From positions 62,001-126,000 of the forward strand of contig DYEC01000012.1 in NCBI GenBank assembly GCA_020725865.1: a DNA stretch of 64,000 nucleotides. The letters are read 5' to 3'. Positions 41,189 to 50,528 of the stretch are shown one piece after another; position 1 is the first letter of the stretch; each line of letters begins with the position of its first letter. The DNA comes from Anaerolinea sp. (GTDB taxonomy: Bacteria > Chloroflexota > Anaerolineae > Anaerolineales > Anaerolineaceae). Made by a program: the position numbers and the translations under genes. The notes beneath the pieces were generated by a model. That model did not search any database. It saw nothing but the letters and a program-made list of their open reading frames with translations, and had not been told where the DNA came from.

Positions 41189-42649
41189 CTAATTCTCCGG
41201 TATCCAGCAACAAAGCACCAGCTCTTTTGCTGCTTTTACTTCATCAAGCCGCCTGACCGGGGTGTTATGAGGAGCTTCTTTGAGTAATTCGGGAGATTGA
41301 TGGGCTTCCTGTGCGATCTTGATGAGTGCCTCTGCAAAGCGATCCAGGGTCTGCTTGTTTTCGGTTTCTGTTGGTTCGATCATCAGCGCTTCGTGAACAA
41401 TCAGAGGGAAATAGTTAGTGGGTGGATGAAAATCATAATCAATCAGCCGTTTTGCGATGTCTAAGGCTCGAATGCCCGGGGCATCTTCCCACCGACCTTC
41501 GGCAACAAATTCATGCATACAAATTCGGTCGTAGGGGATTTTATAAGTATTGCGCAAACGGGCAAGCAAGTAATTAGCATTTAGAACGGCATGCTCAGCT
41601 ATGTTTCTTAATCCCTCTGGTCCGTGCATGCTGATATATACGTATGCTCGCACCATCATACCAAAATGACCAAAGAATGATTTGACGCGTCCAATTGATT
41701 TGGAAGGCATGCAAAATCCATACAGAGGTGGCTCTTCCTCAGTTCCCTCTTCGATAATATCTACAATTGGACCGGGCAGAAAGTCAACCAGATGTTTGGC
41801 AACAGCCACCGGTCCGGATCCTGGCCCACCGCCACCATGTGGTGTAGAAAAAGTCTTATGTAAGTTGAAGTGCATGATGTCAAAGCCTAAATCACCCGGA
41901 CGAGTAATACCTAAAAGGGCATTCAGGTTGGCGCCATCTCCATAGACCAAACCGCCTGCTTCATGAACCATTCTGTTGACTTCAACTACATTCACATCAA
42001 ACAGCCCCAATGTATTGGGATTAGTCAGCATCAAACCGGCAATCTGATCGTCCAAGACGTTTTTGAGTGCATTGAGATCAACATTTCCGTTGGAGTCTGT
42101 GGGCAGATTAACGACTTGATAACCGCTCATGGCTGAAGTGGCAGGGTTGGTACCGTGCGCCGAGTCGGGGATTAAGATTTTAGTTCTCTTTGTATCACCC
42201 CGGGCTTTGTGATAGGCGCGAATAATCATTACGCCGGTAAACTCGCCCTGAGCGCCGGCGGCAGGCTGTAAGCTTACCCCAGCAAAACCGCTGATTTCTT
42301 TGAGCCATTCCTGCAACTCATACATTAGCGCCAGGTTACCCTGAACTGTTTCTTCTGGCTGTAGAGGGTGAGTAAGGGCAAAGCCGGGTAACCGGGCTGC
42401 TTCCTCATTCACTTTGGGATTGTATTTCATCGTGCAGGAACCCAGAGGGTAGAGACCTTTATCAACGTTGTAGTTGAACGTAGACAACCTGGTGAAATGC
42501 CGAATGACATCAGGTTCAGATAGCTCGGGCAAAGGCAAACTATCCCGAACGAATTCGGTCGGCAGGGGTGTCAATGGCACATCAGGATCGGGGTAACGGA
42601 CGCCAAGACGCCCAGGCGAAGACAGCTCATAAATAGTTGGCTCAGTCAT
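41189..42649 (-). CDS. gcvPB: Glycine dehydrogenase (decarboxylating), subunit 2
   Basis: 486 residues. The PLP lysine lies in HFNLHKTFSTPHGGGGPGSG; LPDSAHGTNPATSAMSGY and GDGANLNALLG shape the active site; YPLGSCTMKYNPK is conserved in the N-terminal part. With GcvPA it forms the two-chain P-protein that decarboxylates glycine and passes methylamine to lipoyl-GcvH. Overlaps gcvPA by 8 bases. Confidence 0.96.
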   Translation of the reverse strand: MTEPTIYELSSPGRLGVRYPDPDVPLTPLPTEFVRDSLPLPELSEPDVIRHFTRLSTFNYNVDKGLYPLGSCTMKYNPKVNEEAARLPGFALTHPLQPEETVQGNLALMYELQEWLKEISGFAGVSLQPAAGAQGEFTGVMIIRAYHKARGDTKRTKILIPDSAHGTNPATSAMSGYQVVNLPTDSNGNVDLNALKNVLDDQIAGLMLTNPNTLGLFDVNVVEVNRMVHEAGGLVYGDGANLNALLGITRPGDLGFDIMHFNLHKTFSTPHGGGGPGSGPVAVAKHLVDFLPGPIVDIIEEGTEEEPPLYGFCMPSKSIGRVKSFFGHFGMMVRAYVYISMHGPEGLRNIAEHAVLNANYLLARLRNTYKIPYDRICMHEFVAEGRWEDAPGIRALDIAKRLIDYDFHPPTNYFPLIVHEALMIEPTETENKQTLDRFAEALIKIAQEAHQSPELLKEAPHNTPVRRLDEVKAAKELVLCCWIPEN

Positions 42650-43994
42650 GGCTCACCTCCTGAAGGGCTTCGCATAATAGATCAATTTCTTCCCGGGTAT
42701 TCATTTCCGTTACCGCAATCAGCATATGATTCTTTAGTGAATGGTAGTCGCGCCCCAGATCATAACCGCCCAGAATACCATGTTCTAACAAGTGTTCATT
42801 AACTTCAGCAACATCTCTGGGACAACATACCACAAACTCGTGGAAGAAGGGTGCGTTCACGCAAAGACTATAGCCCGGAATAGCACCAATTTCTTCTGCT
42901 GCATAGTGCGCTTTTTGATAACAGAGTTCTGCCACCTTTCTCAAACCAGATTTTCCCAGCAGACTGAGATAAATGGCAGATGCCAGTGCCATCAAACCCT
43001 GGTTAGTGCAAATATTCGACGTGGCTTTTTCACGTTTTATGTGCTGTTCTCGGGCGGTTAGTGTTAGGACGTATCCTCGGTTTCCGGCCACATCTACCGT
43101 TTCACCAACCAGGCGACCGGAGATTTTATGCGCATATTCCGAGCGCGTAGCAAAAATACCAAGATATGGACCGCCAAACGAGAGTGGTATACCTAGTGGT
43201 TGCCCTTCGCCAACCACAATATCGGCACCAAATTGGCCAGGCGGCTTAAGTAACCCGAGTGAAAGCGGGTTGACCACAACAGCTACCAGTGCCCCAACTT
43301 CATGAACTGCTTTGGCGAGCGCGGTGTAGTCGAAAATTCGCCCGAAGAAATCTGGGTATTGGACAATGACCAATGCAGTGTTATTATCCAGCTGGTTCAA
43401 CAGGTAATCCGGGGTGGAAAGGGGATCGACTTCAGCTTCATCACCAACGATGTTGAGACTCTCATAGCCAGCAAGGTAGGTCTTTAGAGTAGCTCGATAT
43501 TGGGGATTAACTGATGGGGGAATAAGAATCTTGTTGCGCTTGCCGCGAAAGTAATGGTAAGCCATTACCCCTGCCTCTGCTGTGGCTGTTGCGCCGTCAT
43601 AATGAGAGGCGTTACTGATGTCCATCCCAGTTAGTGCTGTGATCAGAGACTGGTATTCAAAAATGGCTTGCAAAGTACCCTGTGAAATCTCGGGTTGATA
43701 AGGGGTGTAAGCGGTGTAGAATTCACCGCGTCTCAAGAGCATATCCACTGCTGCAGGAATATAGTGATTGTATGCCCCTGCACCCAGAAAACAAATTAAT
43801 TCGCGAGCATGCTCATTTGCCTGCGACAGACTGGTGACTTGAGCCATTGCTTCCATTTCGCTCAGTGCAGGCGGGAGGTTAAGTTTTGGATAGCGGTATG
43901 CTTCAGGAACGTCTTTAAAAAGCTCTTCCAGACTTTCTACACCGATCGCCTGAAGCATTTCCGCACGTTCAGGATCAGTATGCGGGATAAACAT
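42642..43994 (-). CDS. gcvPA: Glycine dehydrogenase (decarboxylating), subunit 1
   Basis: 450 residues. FIPHTDPERAEML at the N-terminus, CFLGAGAYNHYIPAAVD, FYTAYTPYQPEISQGTLQA, NASHYDGATATAEAG and SNICTNQGLMALA are typical of GcvPA. It lacks the PLP lysine, as expected for subunit 1. Its stop overlaps gcvPB, and its start overlaps the gcvH stop by one base. Confidence 0.96.
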   Translation of the reverse strand: MFIPHTDPERAEMLQAIGVESLEELFKDVPEAYRYPKLNLPPALSEMEAMAQVTSLSQANEHARELICFLGAGAYNHYIPAAVDMLLRRGEFYTAYTPYQPEISQGTLQAIFEYQSLITALTGMDISNASHYDGATATAEAGVMAYHYFRGKRNKILIPPSVNPQYRATLKTYLAGYESLNIVGDEAEVDPLSTPDYLLNQLDNNTALVIVQYPDFFGRIFDYTALAKAVHEVGALVAVVVNPLSLGLLKPPGQFGADIVVGEGQPLGIPLSFGGPYLGIFATRSEYAHKISGRLVGETVDVAGNRGYVLTLTAREQHIKREKATSNICTNQGLMALASAIYLSLLGKSGLRKVAELCYQKAHYAAEEIGAIPGYSLCVNAPFFHEFVVCCPRDVAEVNEHLLEHGILGGYDLGRDYHSLKNHMLIAVTEMNTREEIDLLCEALQEVSHD

Positions 43995-44386
43995 TAGTGG
44001 CTCCGTTCAGCACAATATTTCTCATAGCTACTGGCGTCCATTAGAGTTTCAAGCTCAGAGGTATTTGCCAGTTCAACTTTTACCATCCAGGCTTTACCAT
44101 ATGGATCGCTGTTGACAACCTCAGGGGTTTGAGCCAAGGCTTCGTTGATTTCTACAACCTTACCGCTGACAGGGCAATTGACATCGGCGGCAGCTTTTAC
44201 CGATTCAAGCGAAGCCAGAGTATCGCCTGGCTTTACTGTATCCCCAACTGCAACAACAATCTCCACAAAGACGATATCAGATAACTGGTCTTGGGCATAA
44301 TCCGAAATTCCGATGGTGGCAATGTTTCCATCCACATTGACCCATTCATCTGTTTTTGAATATTTTAGGTTTGTTGGTGTGTTCAT
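43994..44386 (-). CDS. gcvH: Glycine cleavage system H protein
   Basis: 130 residues, full length. KYSKTDEWV at the start, IGISDYAQDQLSDIVFVE, and the lipoylation site LESVKAAADV with Lys64. It shuttles the aminomethyl group on lipoamide between the P, T and L proteins. First gene of the operon, directly behind the tandem glycine riboswitch. No gcvT or lpd gene is encoded in the window. Confidence 0.97.
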   Translation of the reverse strand: MNTPTNLKYSKTDEWVNVDGNIATIGISDYAQDQLSDIVFVEIVVAVGDTVKPGDTLASLESVKAAADVNCPVSGKVVEINEALAQTPEVVNSDPYGKAWMVKVELANTSELETLMDASSYEKYCAERSH

Positions 44387-44427
44387 TTTCTACTCCTTTA
44401 TAGTGGTTGGATATGGCTTATTAAAGA

Positions 44428-44464
44428 GAACAGAAAGCAAACGCGCATGACGGGTGCCATGCGC
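44428..44464 (-). terminator. Terminator of the glycine riboswitch (expression platform)
   Basis: GCGCATG (44458-44464 on the minus strand) pairs with CATGCGC (44443-44449), 7 bp, loop of 8, followed by a T-rich stretch GTTTGCTTTCTG. Placed between the second aptamer and gcvH. Confidence 0.7.
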
Positions 44465-44465
44465 C

Positions 44466-44646
44466 CTTGCCTCTGTTTTTGACCTGAGAGTTTCACCCAC
44501 ATTGGGTTTGCCCCTTCGGTGTCATAAGACTTTTCAGAGGGAGACAGAAACGGAGTCCCTTGAACCTGAGAGATTCACTTGGGTAATTGCGCGTAGCCCA
44601 AGCTTGCCCCTTCGGTGCCGGTTCAATGTCCGGACTCTCCTCGCGT
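44466..44646 (-). ncRNA. Tandem glycine riboswitch
   Basis: On the minus strand there are two aptamers. The first starts GGAGAGTCCGG near 44641 and includes CACCGAAGGGGCAAGC and AATCTCTCAGG; the second includes CACCGAAGGGGCAAAC and AAACTCTCAGG, ending CAAAAACAGAGG near 44470. The repeated CCGAAGG-GGCAA and CTCTCAGG signatures are those of gcvT-type glycine riboswitches; two copies allow cooperative glycine sensing. It controls gcvH-gcvPA-gcvPB as an ON switch. Confidence 0.95.
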
Positions 44647-44663
44647 TTCAGTTTGTTTTTGAT

Positions 44664-44669
44664 ATTATA
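44664..44669 (-). promoter_or_regulatory. -10 box of the glycine cleavage operon
   Basis: TATAAT on the minus strand (GGTATAATATC), start site near 44657, about 10 bases before the first glycine aptamer. No strong -35. Confidence 0.6.
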
Positions 44670-44721
44670 CCAAAATAAAATGAATGTTATCCCTCTCGAT
44701 CACATGTACAATGTGTTAAAT

Positions 44722-45177
44722 TTAGTTTTTACCAAATAACCAAGGGTCTGTACTGCGCTCCCAAGATATGATTTCTTCAGGTTTAAACCAGAGAGAAATT
44801 TCCTGAAAGGCTGTTTCCGGGCTATCTGAGGCATGGGTCAGGTTGCGCCCTACTTCCAATGCGAAATCATGCCTTACGCTCCCAGGTGCTGCTTCAGTCG
44901 GTTTTGTTGCACCCATGGTCTGGCGTACTGCAGCAATCGCTTCTGGTCCTTCCCAGATCATTGCCATAACCGGTGAGGATGTGATATATCGTATTAACCC
45001 TTCGTAGAATGGTTTTCCTTTATGGATAGCATAATGTGCTTCTGCTAATTCAGGACTGACTTGCATAAACTTGGCTGCGATTAATTTTAAGCCGCGTCGC
45101 TCCAGGCGTGCCGTAATTTCACCAATTAAGCCGCGTTGAACCCCATCTGGTTTGATTAATACCAATGTTTGTTCCAA
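44722..45177 (-). CDS. ndk: Nucleoside diphosphate kinase
   Basis: 151 residues, normal length. EQTLVLIKPDGVQRGLIGEI at the start and the phospho-histidine His115 in RNLTHASDSPETA. Transfers phosphate from ATP to NDPs through that histidine. It lies 34 bases after the TPR-protein gene on the same strand and may be cotranscribed with it. Confidence 0.97.
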   Translation of the reverse strand: MEQTLVLIKPDGVQRGLIGEITARLERRGLKLIAAKFMQVSPELAEAHYAIHKGKPFYEGLIRYITSSPVMAMIWEGPEAIAAVRQTMGATKPTEAAPGSVRHDFALEVGRNLTHASDSPETAFQEISLWFKPEEIISWERSTDPWLFGKN

Positions 45178-45211
45178 TGTTTCCTCCAGAGTTTGTTGAA
45201 AAGTATATGAC

Positions 45212-48200
45212 TTATCTGATCAACTCTTCTGCTTTTGTGTATGCGTCCAGTGCGTCCTGCAGGCGATTGCCGCGTAAATAGGCGTCGCCGAGCGCTTGCC
45301 AGAGTCCAATATCTAAGGGATAGCGATAGAGTGCATCGCGTATATCGTGGATGGTTTGTTCCAAAAAGATTTCGGATTCAATTAGTTCGGAATATTTCTC
45401 CAAAGCACTTTGCAGCTTGCCTTTTGCCAATTCAGCTTGAGCTTCCTGCAATTTTTCCTCTGCGGTTTGGAGTTTGCTTTCCTCTGTAATTGTTACTATC
45501 TCAGATACCTGAGCAATTGTTGTGGGCGTTTGAATGGTTTCCGGCAACATCTCCTCTTCAAGCTGAGCTGTGCTCTCAATGATCTGTGGTGGTTCCTCTC
45601 CAGTGATCGGTTGCAGCTCACCAACCATTTGGGGTTGTTCAGTTTCTGGCGTTATTTCTGTTTGCTCAAATGATGGCGCTTCTTCTGGTAACATTTCACT
45701 TACAGGTGAGAATTCAACAATTTCTTCACCTGTGATTTCAGTTTCCATTAGTGGTTCTTGTGTTATCTCCATTTCGGGAGATAATTCTTGTAATGGAGTT
45801 TCAATAATGGGTGGGGAGGGAAGCTCTTCAATTATCTTCGATTTTCCTCCTTCCTCCAGCTTACTCTCAGCTTCTACAGCCTCGCTCTCAGAAATAGCTT
45901 CTTCTCCCCACTCCAGTGCCGGCGCTTCTTCCGTTTTTGCGGCATATTCCTGCATTGTCGGGACGGGTTGTGTTGGTTCAATGGTTGCCTCAACTGCTGG
46001 CATTTCAATACCGCGCAACCACGCTGGTAGCTCGCCTTCGAGTAATTGTGACTCACCGGTTTGTTCACTTTGGGTTTGCTGTTCTGGTTCCAATTCCTCG
46101 AATACTTGGGGGATTTGTTTTTCGACTTCTAAAACTGGTTCGGTTTCCTCAACCCATTCTGGATACGCTTTTATGCCCTCCTGTTCTGGTGGGGGTTCCT
46201 CAGCCTCAATTTCACGCAACCACGCAGGTAGGGCTTCTCCAGTGGTTTCCTGAATTACTTCGGTGGTAGGCTGTTCGCTTTCTGGTGTCTCCAAAATCTT
46301 CAACCAATCAGGCAATTCTTCCGATACTACGAGTTCTTCCTTAGGCGTCTCCAGCGCTGTGCCAGCAGGTTGTTCAATTTGTTCTTGAGCAATCCATTCT
46401 GGTGGTGTTTCTCTACGCTCTTCGGGAGTTGTCAATAATCCTTCTTCTGCACCCTGACGGGCAGCAAGGGTTTCGAGCCAGGCGAACGCCTCATCTATGT
46501 CTTTTTGAGAAGTTTCACCTTCAAATGGAGAGAACTCTGACTCTAAAGCAGGTTGTTTCTCAAAAGAAGGCAAAGCTTCTTGTTCAGAGGGAGACTGTGG
46601 GGGGATCTCGATAGACTCGGTTTGTTGTTGTACCCATTCGGGCGGTTGTTCCAGCCGCTGTTCTGGGGGAGTAATGAGCGTTTCTTCCTCAGCTCCCTGG
46701 CGGGCGGCCAGGTTTTCCAGCCATGCCATTGCAGCATCTATATCCAATTCGTCAATTGTCGATTGTTCTATTGATGAAGGCTCGCCCGCTACTTTCTCTG
46801 TGAAAGCAGGTTGTTCGGGTAAACCCTGCATCTCCTCTGCTAGGGGTTCAACTTGCGGCGGGGTCATTCCAAATTCTTCTGCCTGAGCAAATAAGTCAAC
46901 TAGTTCGGTGGGTAATGGAGGTTCTGTCTGTTCCGAAAGCGCAGCTTGTGGCAATGTGGTTTGTGGTTCTTCCACCGGTGTATGAAACTCTGGAAGCTCA
47001 ACAGGAAGACTGATCTCTTCTGATGCTGGTAGTTCTTCAAACGCTGGTTCAACAGGTGTTTCTGGTGTTTCAAACAGAGGAGGTAGAATCTTTTCCAGCG
47101 CTTCTAATTCTTCTTTACTTTCCTGCTCGGTGGGGCTTTCGGGTTGCGGTTGAGGCGCAAGGGATTTCACCCAATCGGGAAGCTCGGCGGGTTCAACATC
47201 TTCACCCTCCTCACCAAATTCAACAATGGATTCTATACTCTCTTTCTCCTCAGAGATCGCCCAACCAGCTTCACTCATCCAGGCTGGGAGTATTTCCTCC
47301 TTTGGTTGCTCCTCCGGCATAGTCTGGGGTTCTACTTCGGCGGTTGAGGGTAGTTCCTGTTCTGAAGGTTGCGTTACCGTTTCAATTGGTGATGCCGATT
47401 CTGGTTTAACAGCAGGCATAGTTTGGGGGATGGTATCTAACCAGGAAGGCAGCGTTTCCTCTTCTGGTTCAAAGCCAATTCCTACGGTTTGTGTCCATTC
47501 AGGTATCTGACCTGTTTCTTGCGAGGGGTGCCATTCGAGTTTTTCAAGCATTACCGAGGTATCTGCTACCTGATTACTATCTGGCATTTCAGGAGATGTA
47601 AATGCAATATACGGATCGAGACTCTGTAGCCGCTGACGATACACTTTTACATTTTCGGGATGTGAAGTTGTTGTAAGAATTTCTGCCAAGATTCGATTGG
47701 CTTCGAAGCAATAAGGCAATCTTGTTAATAACCTAGAACAGACTTCCGATGCTTCAACTTTTTTGCCTGTGGTGTAATACATCCTTGCCAGCACGACCAT
47801 CAGATCCACCCGTTGAGGGTCCTCAGCCAGAGCAGCTTTGGCCTCGGCGATAGCCTGAGGGTAAAGTTGTCCACGTTCGTACATGCGCACTAATGCCCCA
47901 CGCGTCAGACGGACTTTTGAAGGTTCTACTCCATCCCTGCGGCCGTATAAGCGGCGCAACTCTTCCTGAATTGCAGCATTTGACGGCTGTACCTCAAAAG
48001 CCCGTTCCATGTGATAGATTGCTGCGTCTAGGTTTCCCTCATCTTCGCGAATAATACTCATGCCAAGTTGTGATACCCGATCATCTGGAAATACTGATAA
48101 CACTCTTTGAAGGATATCGGCAGCTTCGCTATAGCGTTTTGCTTCAAGATATGCTTTTCCCAAAGACCGGTAAGTGTCAATATGTTTGGGGAATTGTCTC

Positions 48201-48298
48201 AAGATATATTTGCAATGGGCAATTGCCTCTTCGGTTTGCCCATTTTCAATCAGCTCTTCTATTTCCCGGTTATATGCACGTAAAGAAATTTCAGCCAT
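45212..48298 (-). CDS. Large TPR protein with Glu/Pro-rich middle and repeated Leu-Pro-x-Trp motifs
   Basis: 1028 residues. Residues 1-230 are TPR repeats (EEAIAHCKYILRQFPKHIDT, EAADILQRVLSVFPDD and similar); residues 945-1028 contain two more TPRs. Between them lies about 700 residues of low-complexity, very acidic sequence. Within it the short motif L-P-[ADS]-W-[LMV] recurs (LPSWLDTI, LPAWMSEA, LPDWVKSL, LPDWLKIL, LPAWLREIE, LPAWLRGIE) and two almost identical units near 525-570 and 605-645 share WLE[NT]LAARQGAEE and PPEW. No signal peptide. Probably a cytoplasmic scaffold; the tryptophan motifs look like docking sites. Function unknown. Confidence 0.85.
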   Translation of the reverse strand: MAEISLRAYNREIEELIENGQTEEAIAHCKYILRQFPKHIDTYRSLGKAYLEAKRYSEAADILQRVLSVFPDDRVSQLGMSIIREDEGNLDAAIYHMERAFEVQPSNAAIQEELRRLYGRRDGVEPSKVRLTRGALVRMYERGQLYPQAIAEAKAALAEDPQRVDLMVVLARMYYTTGKKVEASEVCSRLLTRLPYCFEANRILAEILTTTSHPENVKVYRQRLQSLDPYIAFTSPEMPDSNQVADTSVMLEKLEWHPSQETGQIPEWTQTVGIGFEPEEETLPSWLDTIPQTMPAVKPESASPIETVTQPSEQELPSTAEVEPQTMPEEQPKEEILPAWMSEAGWAISEEKESIESIVEFGEEGEDVEPAELPDWVKSLAPQPQPESPTEQESKEELEALEKILPPLFETPETPVEPAFEELPASEEISLPVELPEFHTPVEEPQTTLPQAALSEQTEPPLPTELVDLFAQAEEFGMTPPQVEPLAEEMQGLPEQPAFTEKVAGEPSSIEQSTIDELDIDAAMAWLENLAARQGAEEETLITPPEQRLEQPPEWVQQQTESIEIPPQSPSEQEALPSFEKQPALESEFSPFEGETSQKDIDEAFAWLETLAARQGAEEGLLTTPEERRETPPEWIAQEQIEQPAGTALETPKEELVVSEELPDWLKILETPESEQPTTEVIQETTGEALPAWLREIEAEEPPPEQEGIKAYPEWVEETEPVLEVEKQIPQVFEELEPEQQTQSEQTGESQLLEGELPAWLRGIEMPAVEATIEPTQPVPTMQEYAAKTEEAPALEWGEEAISESEAVEAESKLEEGGKSKIIEELPSPPIIETPLQELSPEMEITQEPLMETEITGEEIVEFSPVSEMLPEEAPSFEQTEITPETEQPQMVGELQPITGEEPPQIIESTAQLEEEMLPETIQTPTTIAQVSEIVTITEESKLQTAEEKLQEAQAELAKGKLQSALEKYSELIESEIFLEQTIHDIRDALYRYPLDIGLWQALGDAYLRGNRLQDALDAYTKAEELIR

Positions 48299-48587
48299 AG
48301 GAGAACCCTCCTATACTAGTATGCACCAATCCCGCTGAATATGCAAGTACCCACAATGTGGGGCAACTGTCCCAAAATTGGTTGGTGATGTATCAAATAC
48401 CCTCTTTGAGACTGATAAGAGCTGTTTTCCGAATTTTTACTGCCATGCAGTAATGGACTAAAAACCAACCAGAAACGTGGCGATCACCCTGTGCCACAGG
48501 TAAATGTCCATTGCAGTACGAATACTTATTACAGGTTTTACCAGTAACGAGACGATAACATTTTTTCAAATGATAATGGGCAGTTCA
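48299..48587. other. Region between sigA and the TPR gene
   Basis: 289 bases without a gene. AGGAGGG (48305-48311 region, minus strand) is the ribosome-binding site of the TPR gene. TTACTGC-CAT-GCAGTAA (48437-48453) forms a 7-bp hairpin without a T tract, and CTGTGGCACAG near 48500 is a small palindrome. I see no tRNA, ncRNA family or clear sigA terminator. Confidence 0.45.
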
Positions 48588-49796
48588 TTACTCGCCCAAA
48601 TAGTCACGCAGTTTTCGTCTGACTGTTGGATGGCGCAACCTGCTTAACGCTTGGGCCTCAATTTGACGAACACGTTCACGAGTAACGCCCATTTTGCGCC
48701 CCACTTCTTCAAGTGTGTACGCCTGACCATCTAGCAAGCCATAGCGAAGCTGCAAAATGCGCACTTCTCGAGGTGGTAATGTGTTGAGAACCTCTTCCAG
48801 ATGTTCCCGCAACAGGTTATAGGTGGCAGTGTCGTCTGGAGGTGGTGCTTCATCGTCTTCAATGAAGTCACCTAAAACTGAATCCTCCTCGTCATCAGTG
48901 GGTGTTTCTAACGAAAGCGGGCGGCGTGCAACCTGAATCATGTTTTCCACTTTTTTAGGAGGCACGTCCAGCGCGATGGCAAGTTCATCCACAGATGGCT
49001 CGCGACCAAGGCGCTGAGTCAGCTGATGTTGGACTCTAAGTAATTTGTTGATCTGATCTCCCATGTGTACAGGCACTCTGATGGTGCGTCCCTGATCGGC
49101 TATCGCGCGCGTAACAGCCTGGCGTATCCACCATGTAGCGTATGTGCTGAACTTATGGCCTCGTCGGTAGTCAAACTTTTTAGTGGCGCGAATAAGACCT
49201 ATGTTCCCTTCCTGGATCAGATCAAGAAAAGGAACGCCGCGCCCCATGTATTTTTTCGCAACAGAAATTACAAGTCGAGAGTTGGCGGTGATCAGATGTT
49301 CTCTTGCTGCCCAACCATCTTCAATCAGTTTACGTAGTTCGGCTCGCCGTCTGCTGCTGACATTAAGGCGCGCTAGTTCTTCGCGAGCCATACGTCCACG
49401 CTCAATACGTTGTGCGAGTTCGACTTCTTCTTCAGCAGTTAGCAATGGAACTCGACTGACTTCTTTCAGATAAAGACCAATGGTATCGTCTGTGTCGATG
49501 TTGGCCAGATCGTCAAAAGAGATTTCTCTGCCAGGCTCTTCAGCTTCTTCAACTTCACCTAACTCAAGCTCTTCATCCGTGGGACCTTCGAGGGCTGTAT
49601 CCTCAACATAGGGTATTCCCGCGCTCATAAGCGCCGCGAAAGCTTCTTCCAGTTGCTCAACATCTTGTTCCGCTTCTGGAAAAAAGTGCAGTATATCGTC
49701 AATCGTTACATACGATTTTTGACGTCCAAGCTCGATCAATCGAGCAATTGCAGGATATTCTTCTTCTTCGTCTAGCACTATTAATTCATCGTTCAT
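48588..49796 (-). CDS. sigA: Primary sigma factor (sigma-70, RpoD/SigA)
   Basis: 402 residues from ATG 49796. Region 1.1 ([20 protein letters not shown]), region 1.2 ([21 protein letters not shown]), region 2 ([59 protein letters not shown]), region 3 and region 4.2 ([20 protein letters not shown]) are all complete, so it is the housekeeping sigma. The frame stays open to a TTG at 49841, directly after AAAAGGG, which is an alternative start adding 15 residues. The -10 sequences noted elsewhere in the window suit it. Confidence 0.93.
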   Translation of the reverse strand: MNDELIVLDEEEEYPAIARLIELGRQKSYVTIDDILHFFPEAEQDVEQLEEAFAALMSAGIPYVEDTALEGPTDEELELGEVEEAEEPGREISFDDLANIDTDDTIGLYLKEVSRVPLLTAEEEVELAQRIERGRMAREELARLNVSSRRRAELRKLIEDGWAAREHLITANSRLVISVAKKYMGRGVPFLDLIQEGNIGLIRATKKFDYRRGHKFSTYATWWIRQAVTRAIADQGRTIRVPVHMGDQINKLLRVQHQLTQRLGREPSVDELAIALDVPPKKVENMIQVARRPLSLETPTDDEEDSVLGDFIEDDEAPPPDDTATYNLLREHLEEVLNTLPPREVRILQLRYGLLDGQAYTLEEVGRKMGVTRERVRQIEAQALSRLRHPTVRRKLRDYLGE

Positions 49797-49839
49797 AATG
49801 CGCGTACTTATATCCTCTTCGCATGCGAAGTTATCAAAC

Positions 49840-49873
49840 AACCCTTTTCTACTTTTTGACTGACAAAAGGGTT
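49840..49873 (-). promoter_or_regulatory. Perfect 9-bp inverted repeat in the sigA 5' leader
   Basis: On the minus strand AACCCTTTT (49873-49865) is followed after 16 bases by AAAAGGGTT (49848-49840). The 3' arm includes AAAAGGG, a possible Shine-Dalgarno, and touches the alternative TTG start at 49841. A hairpin would hide that site. A further 12-base palindrome, TTCGCATGCGAA, lies at 49818-49829. Confidence 0.5.
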
Positions 49874-49916
49874 ATGAGTTCGTTGGTCATACCGGTTACT
49901 TTTAGATTTCCTAATC

Positions 49917-49945
49917 AGCATACACTTTTTAATCATAAAAATCAA
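49917..49945 (-). promoter_or_regulatory. Putative promoter of sigA
   Basis: Minus strand: TTGATT (49945-49940), 17 bases, TATGCT (49922-49917). The start site near 49910 leaves a leader of about 70-115 bases that includes the inverted repeat. Confidence 0.6.
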
Positions 49946-49979
49946 TACCTGCGTAAAAGAGTTGACAAAAATCTTATAT

Positions 49980-50525
49980 TCACTGTTGTGTAATTGCTTT
50001 CACTGTTGAGAGATAGAACAATGCTTCGGCGGTGTTAGCAGATATAACATATTGGTGGTCGAAGTTAATGCAAGCATAGTACCCATTTCTGATAGGCGTG
50101 ATCGCCCCAATTTGAAGAGTAATCTTACGATTTTTAATGTCGGTAAGTTCAATGGACAAGTATGGTGTCTCTAAGCCAAGCGTGTCAGGGGGGAGAGTCT
50201 CATCCAATATGTACAAAGGCTTAAGACTCAAAAGCGTGGAAATAAGTTCTTCAACAATTCCCTGATCAACAGTTTGGTTTGGTGAAGCATCCAATACCCA
50301 CATGCCCTGATGATTTCGTTTGAGCGCGATTAATTCATTTTCCTCAGAATTTTTTATTATGAGACCATTTACCATGTTGCTTGACCAACCCGGAAATAAC
50401 GTCGGTGTTTCCGTAAGTGTTTGATTCTGTTGGTTTTGTTGCATTAATGATTTTTCCATTATTACGGTACCGATCAGCAAAATTAAGAATGTGAATAAAA
50501 GTATCCAGGTTGAACGTCGGGCCAT
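49980..50525 (-). CDS. DUF4340 protein
   Basis: 181 residues, one N-terminal membrane helix (about 5-24) and an extracytoplasmic beta-rich part with VNGLIIKNSEENELIALKR, MWVLDASPNQTVDQGIV, ETPYLSIELTD and GYYACINFDHQYVISANTAEALF. This is a short DUF4340 domain; members are found at the end of GldFG-type ABC operons. Function unknown. Three bases after the upstream gene. Confidence 0.84.
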   Translation of the reverse strand: MARRSTWILLFTFLILLIGTVIMEKSLMQQNQQNQTLTETPTLFPGWSSNMVNGLIIKNSEENELIALKRNHQGMWVLDASPNQTVDQGIVEELISTLLSLKPLYILDETLPPDTLGLETPYLSIELTDIKNRKITLQIGAITPIRNGYYACINFDHQYVISANTAEALFYLSTVKAITQQ

Positions 50526-50528
50526 GGG

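Noticed and set aside
45570-46253. 227-codon plus-strand reading frame opposite the TPR gene
   Set aside because: It is Ser/Cys-rich by virtue of being antisense to Glu/Pro-rich repeats; no ribosome-binding site and no recognisable domain.
46460-46760. Direct repeats that could suggest CRISPR or mobile DNA
   Set aside because: They are in frame and encode the repeated WLE-LAARQGAEE units of the TPR protein; no regular spacers.
49961-49984. Plus-strand promoter TTGACA with TATATT
   Set aside because: No plus-strand gene follows for several kilobases and the spacing is only a few bases.
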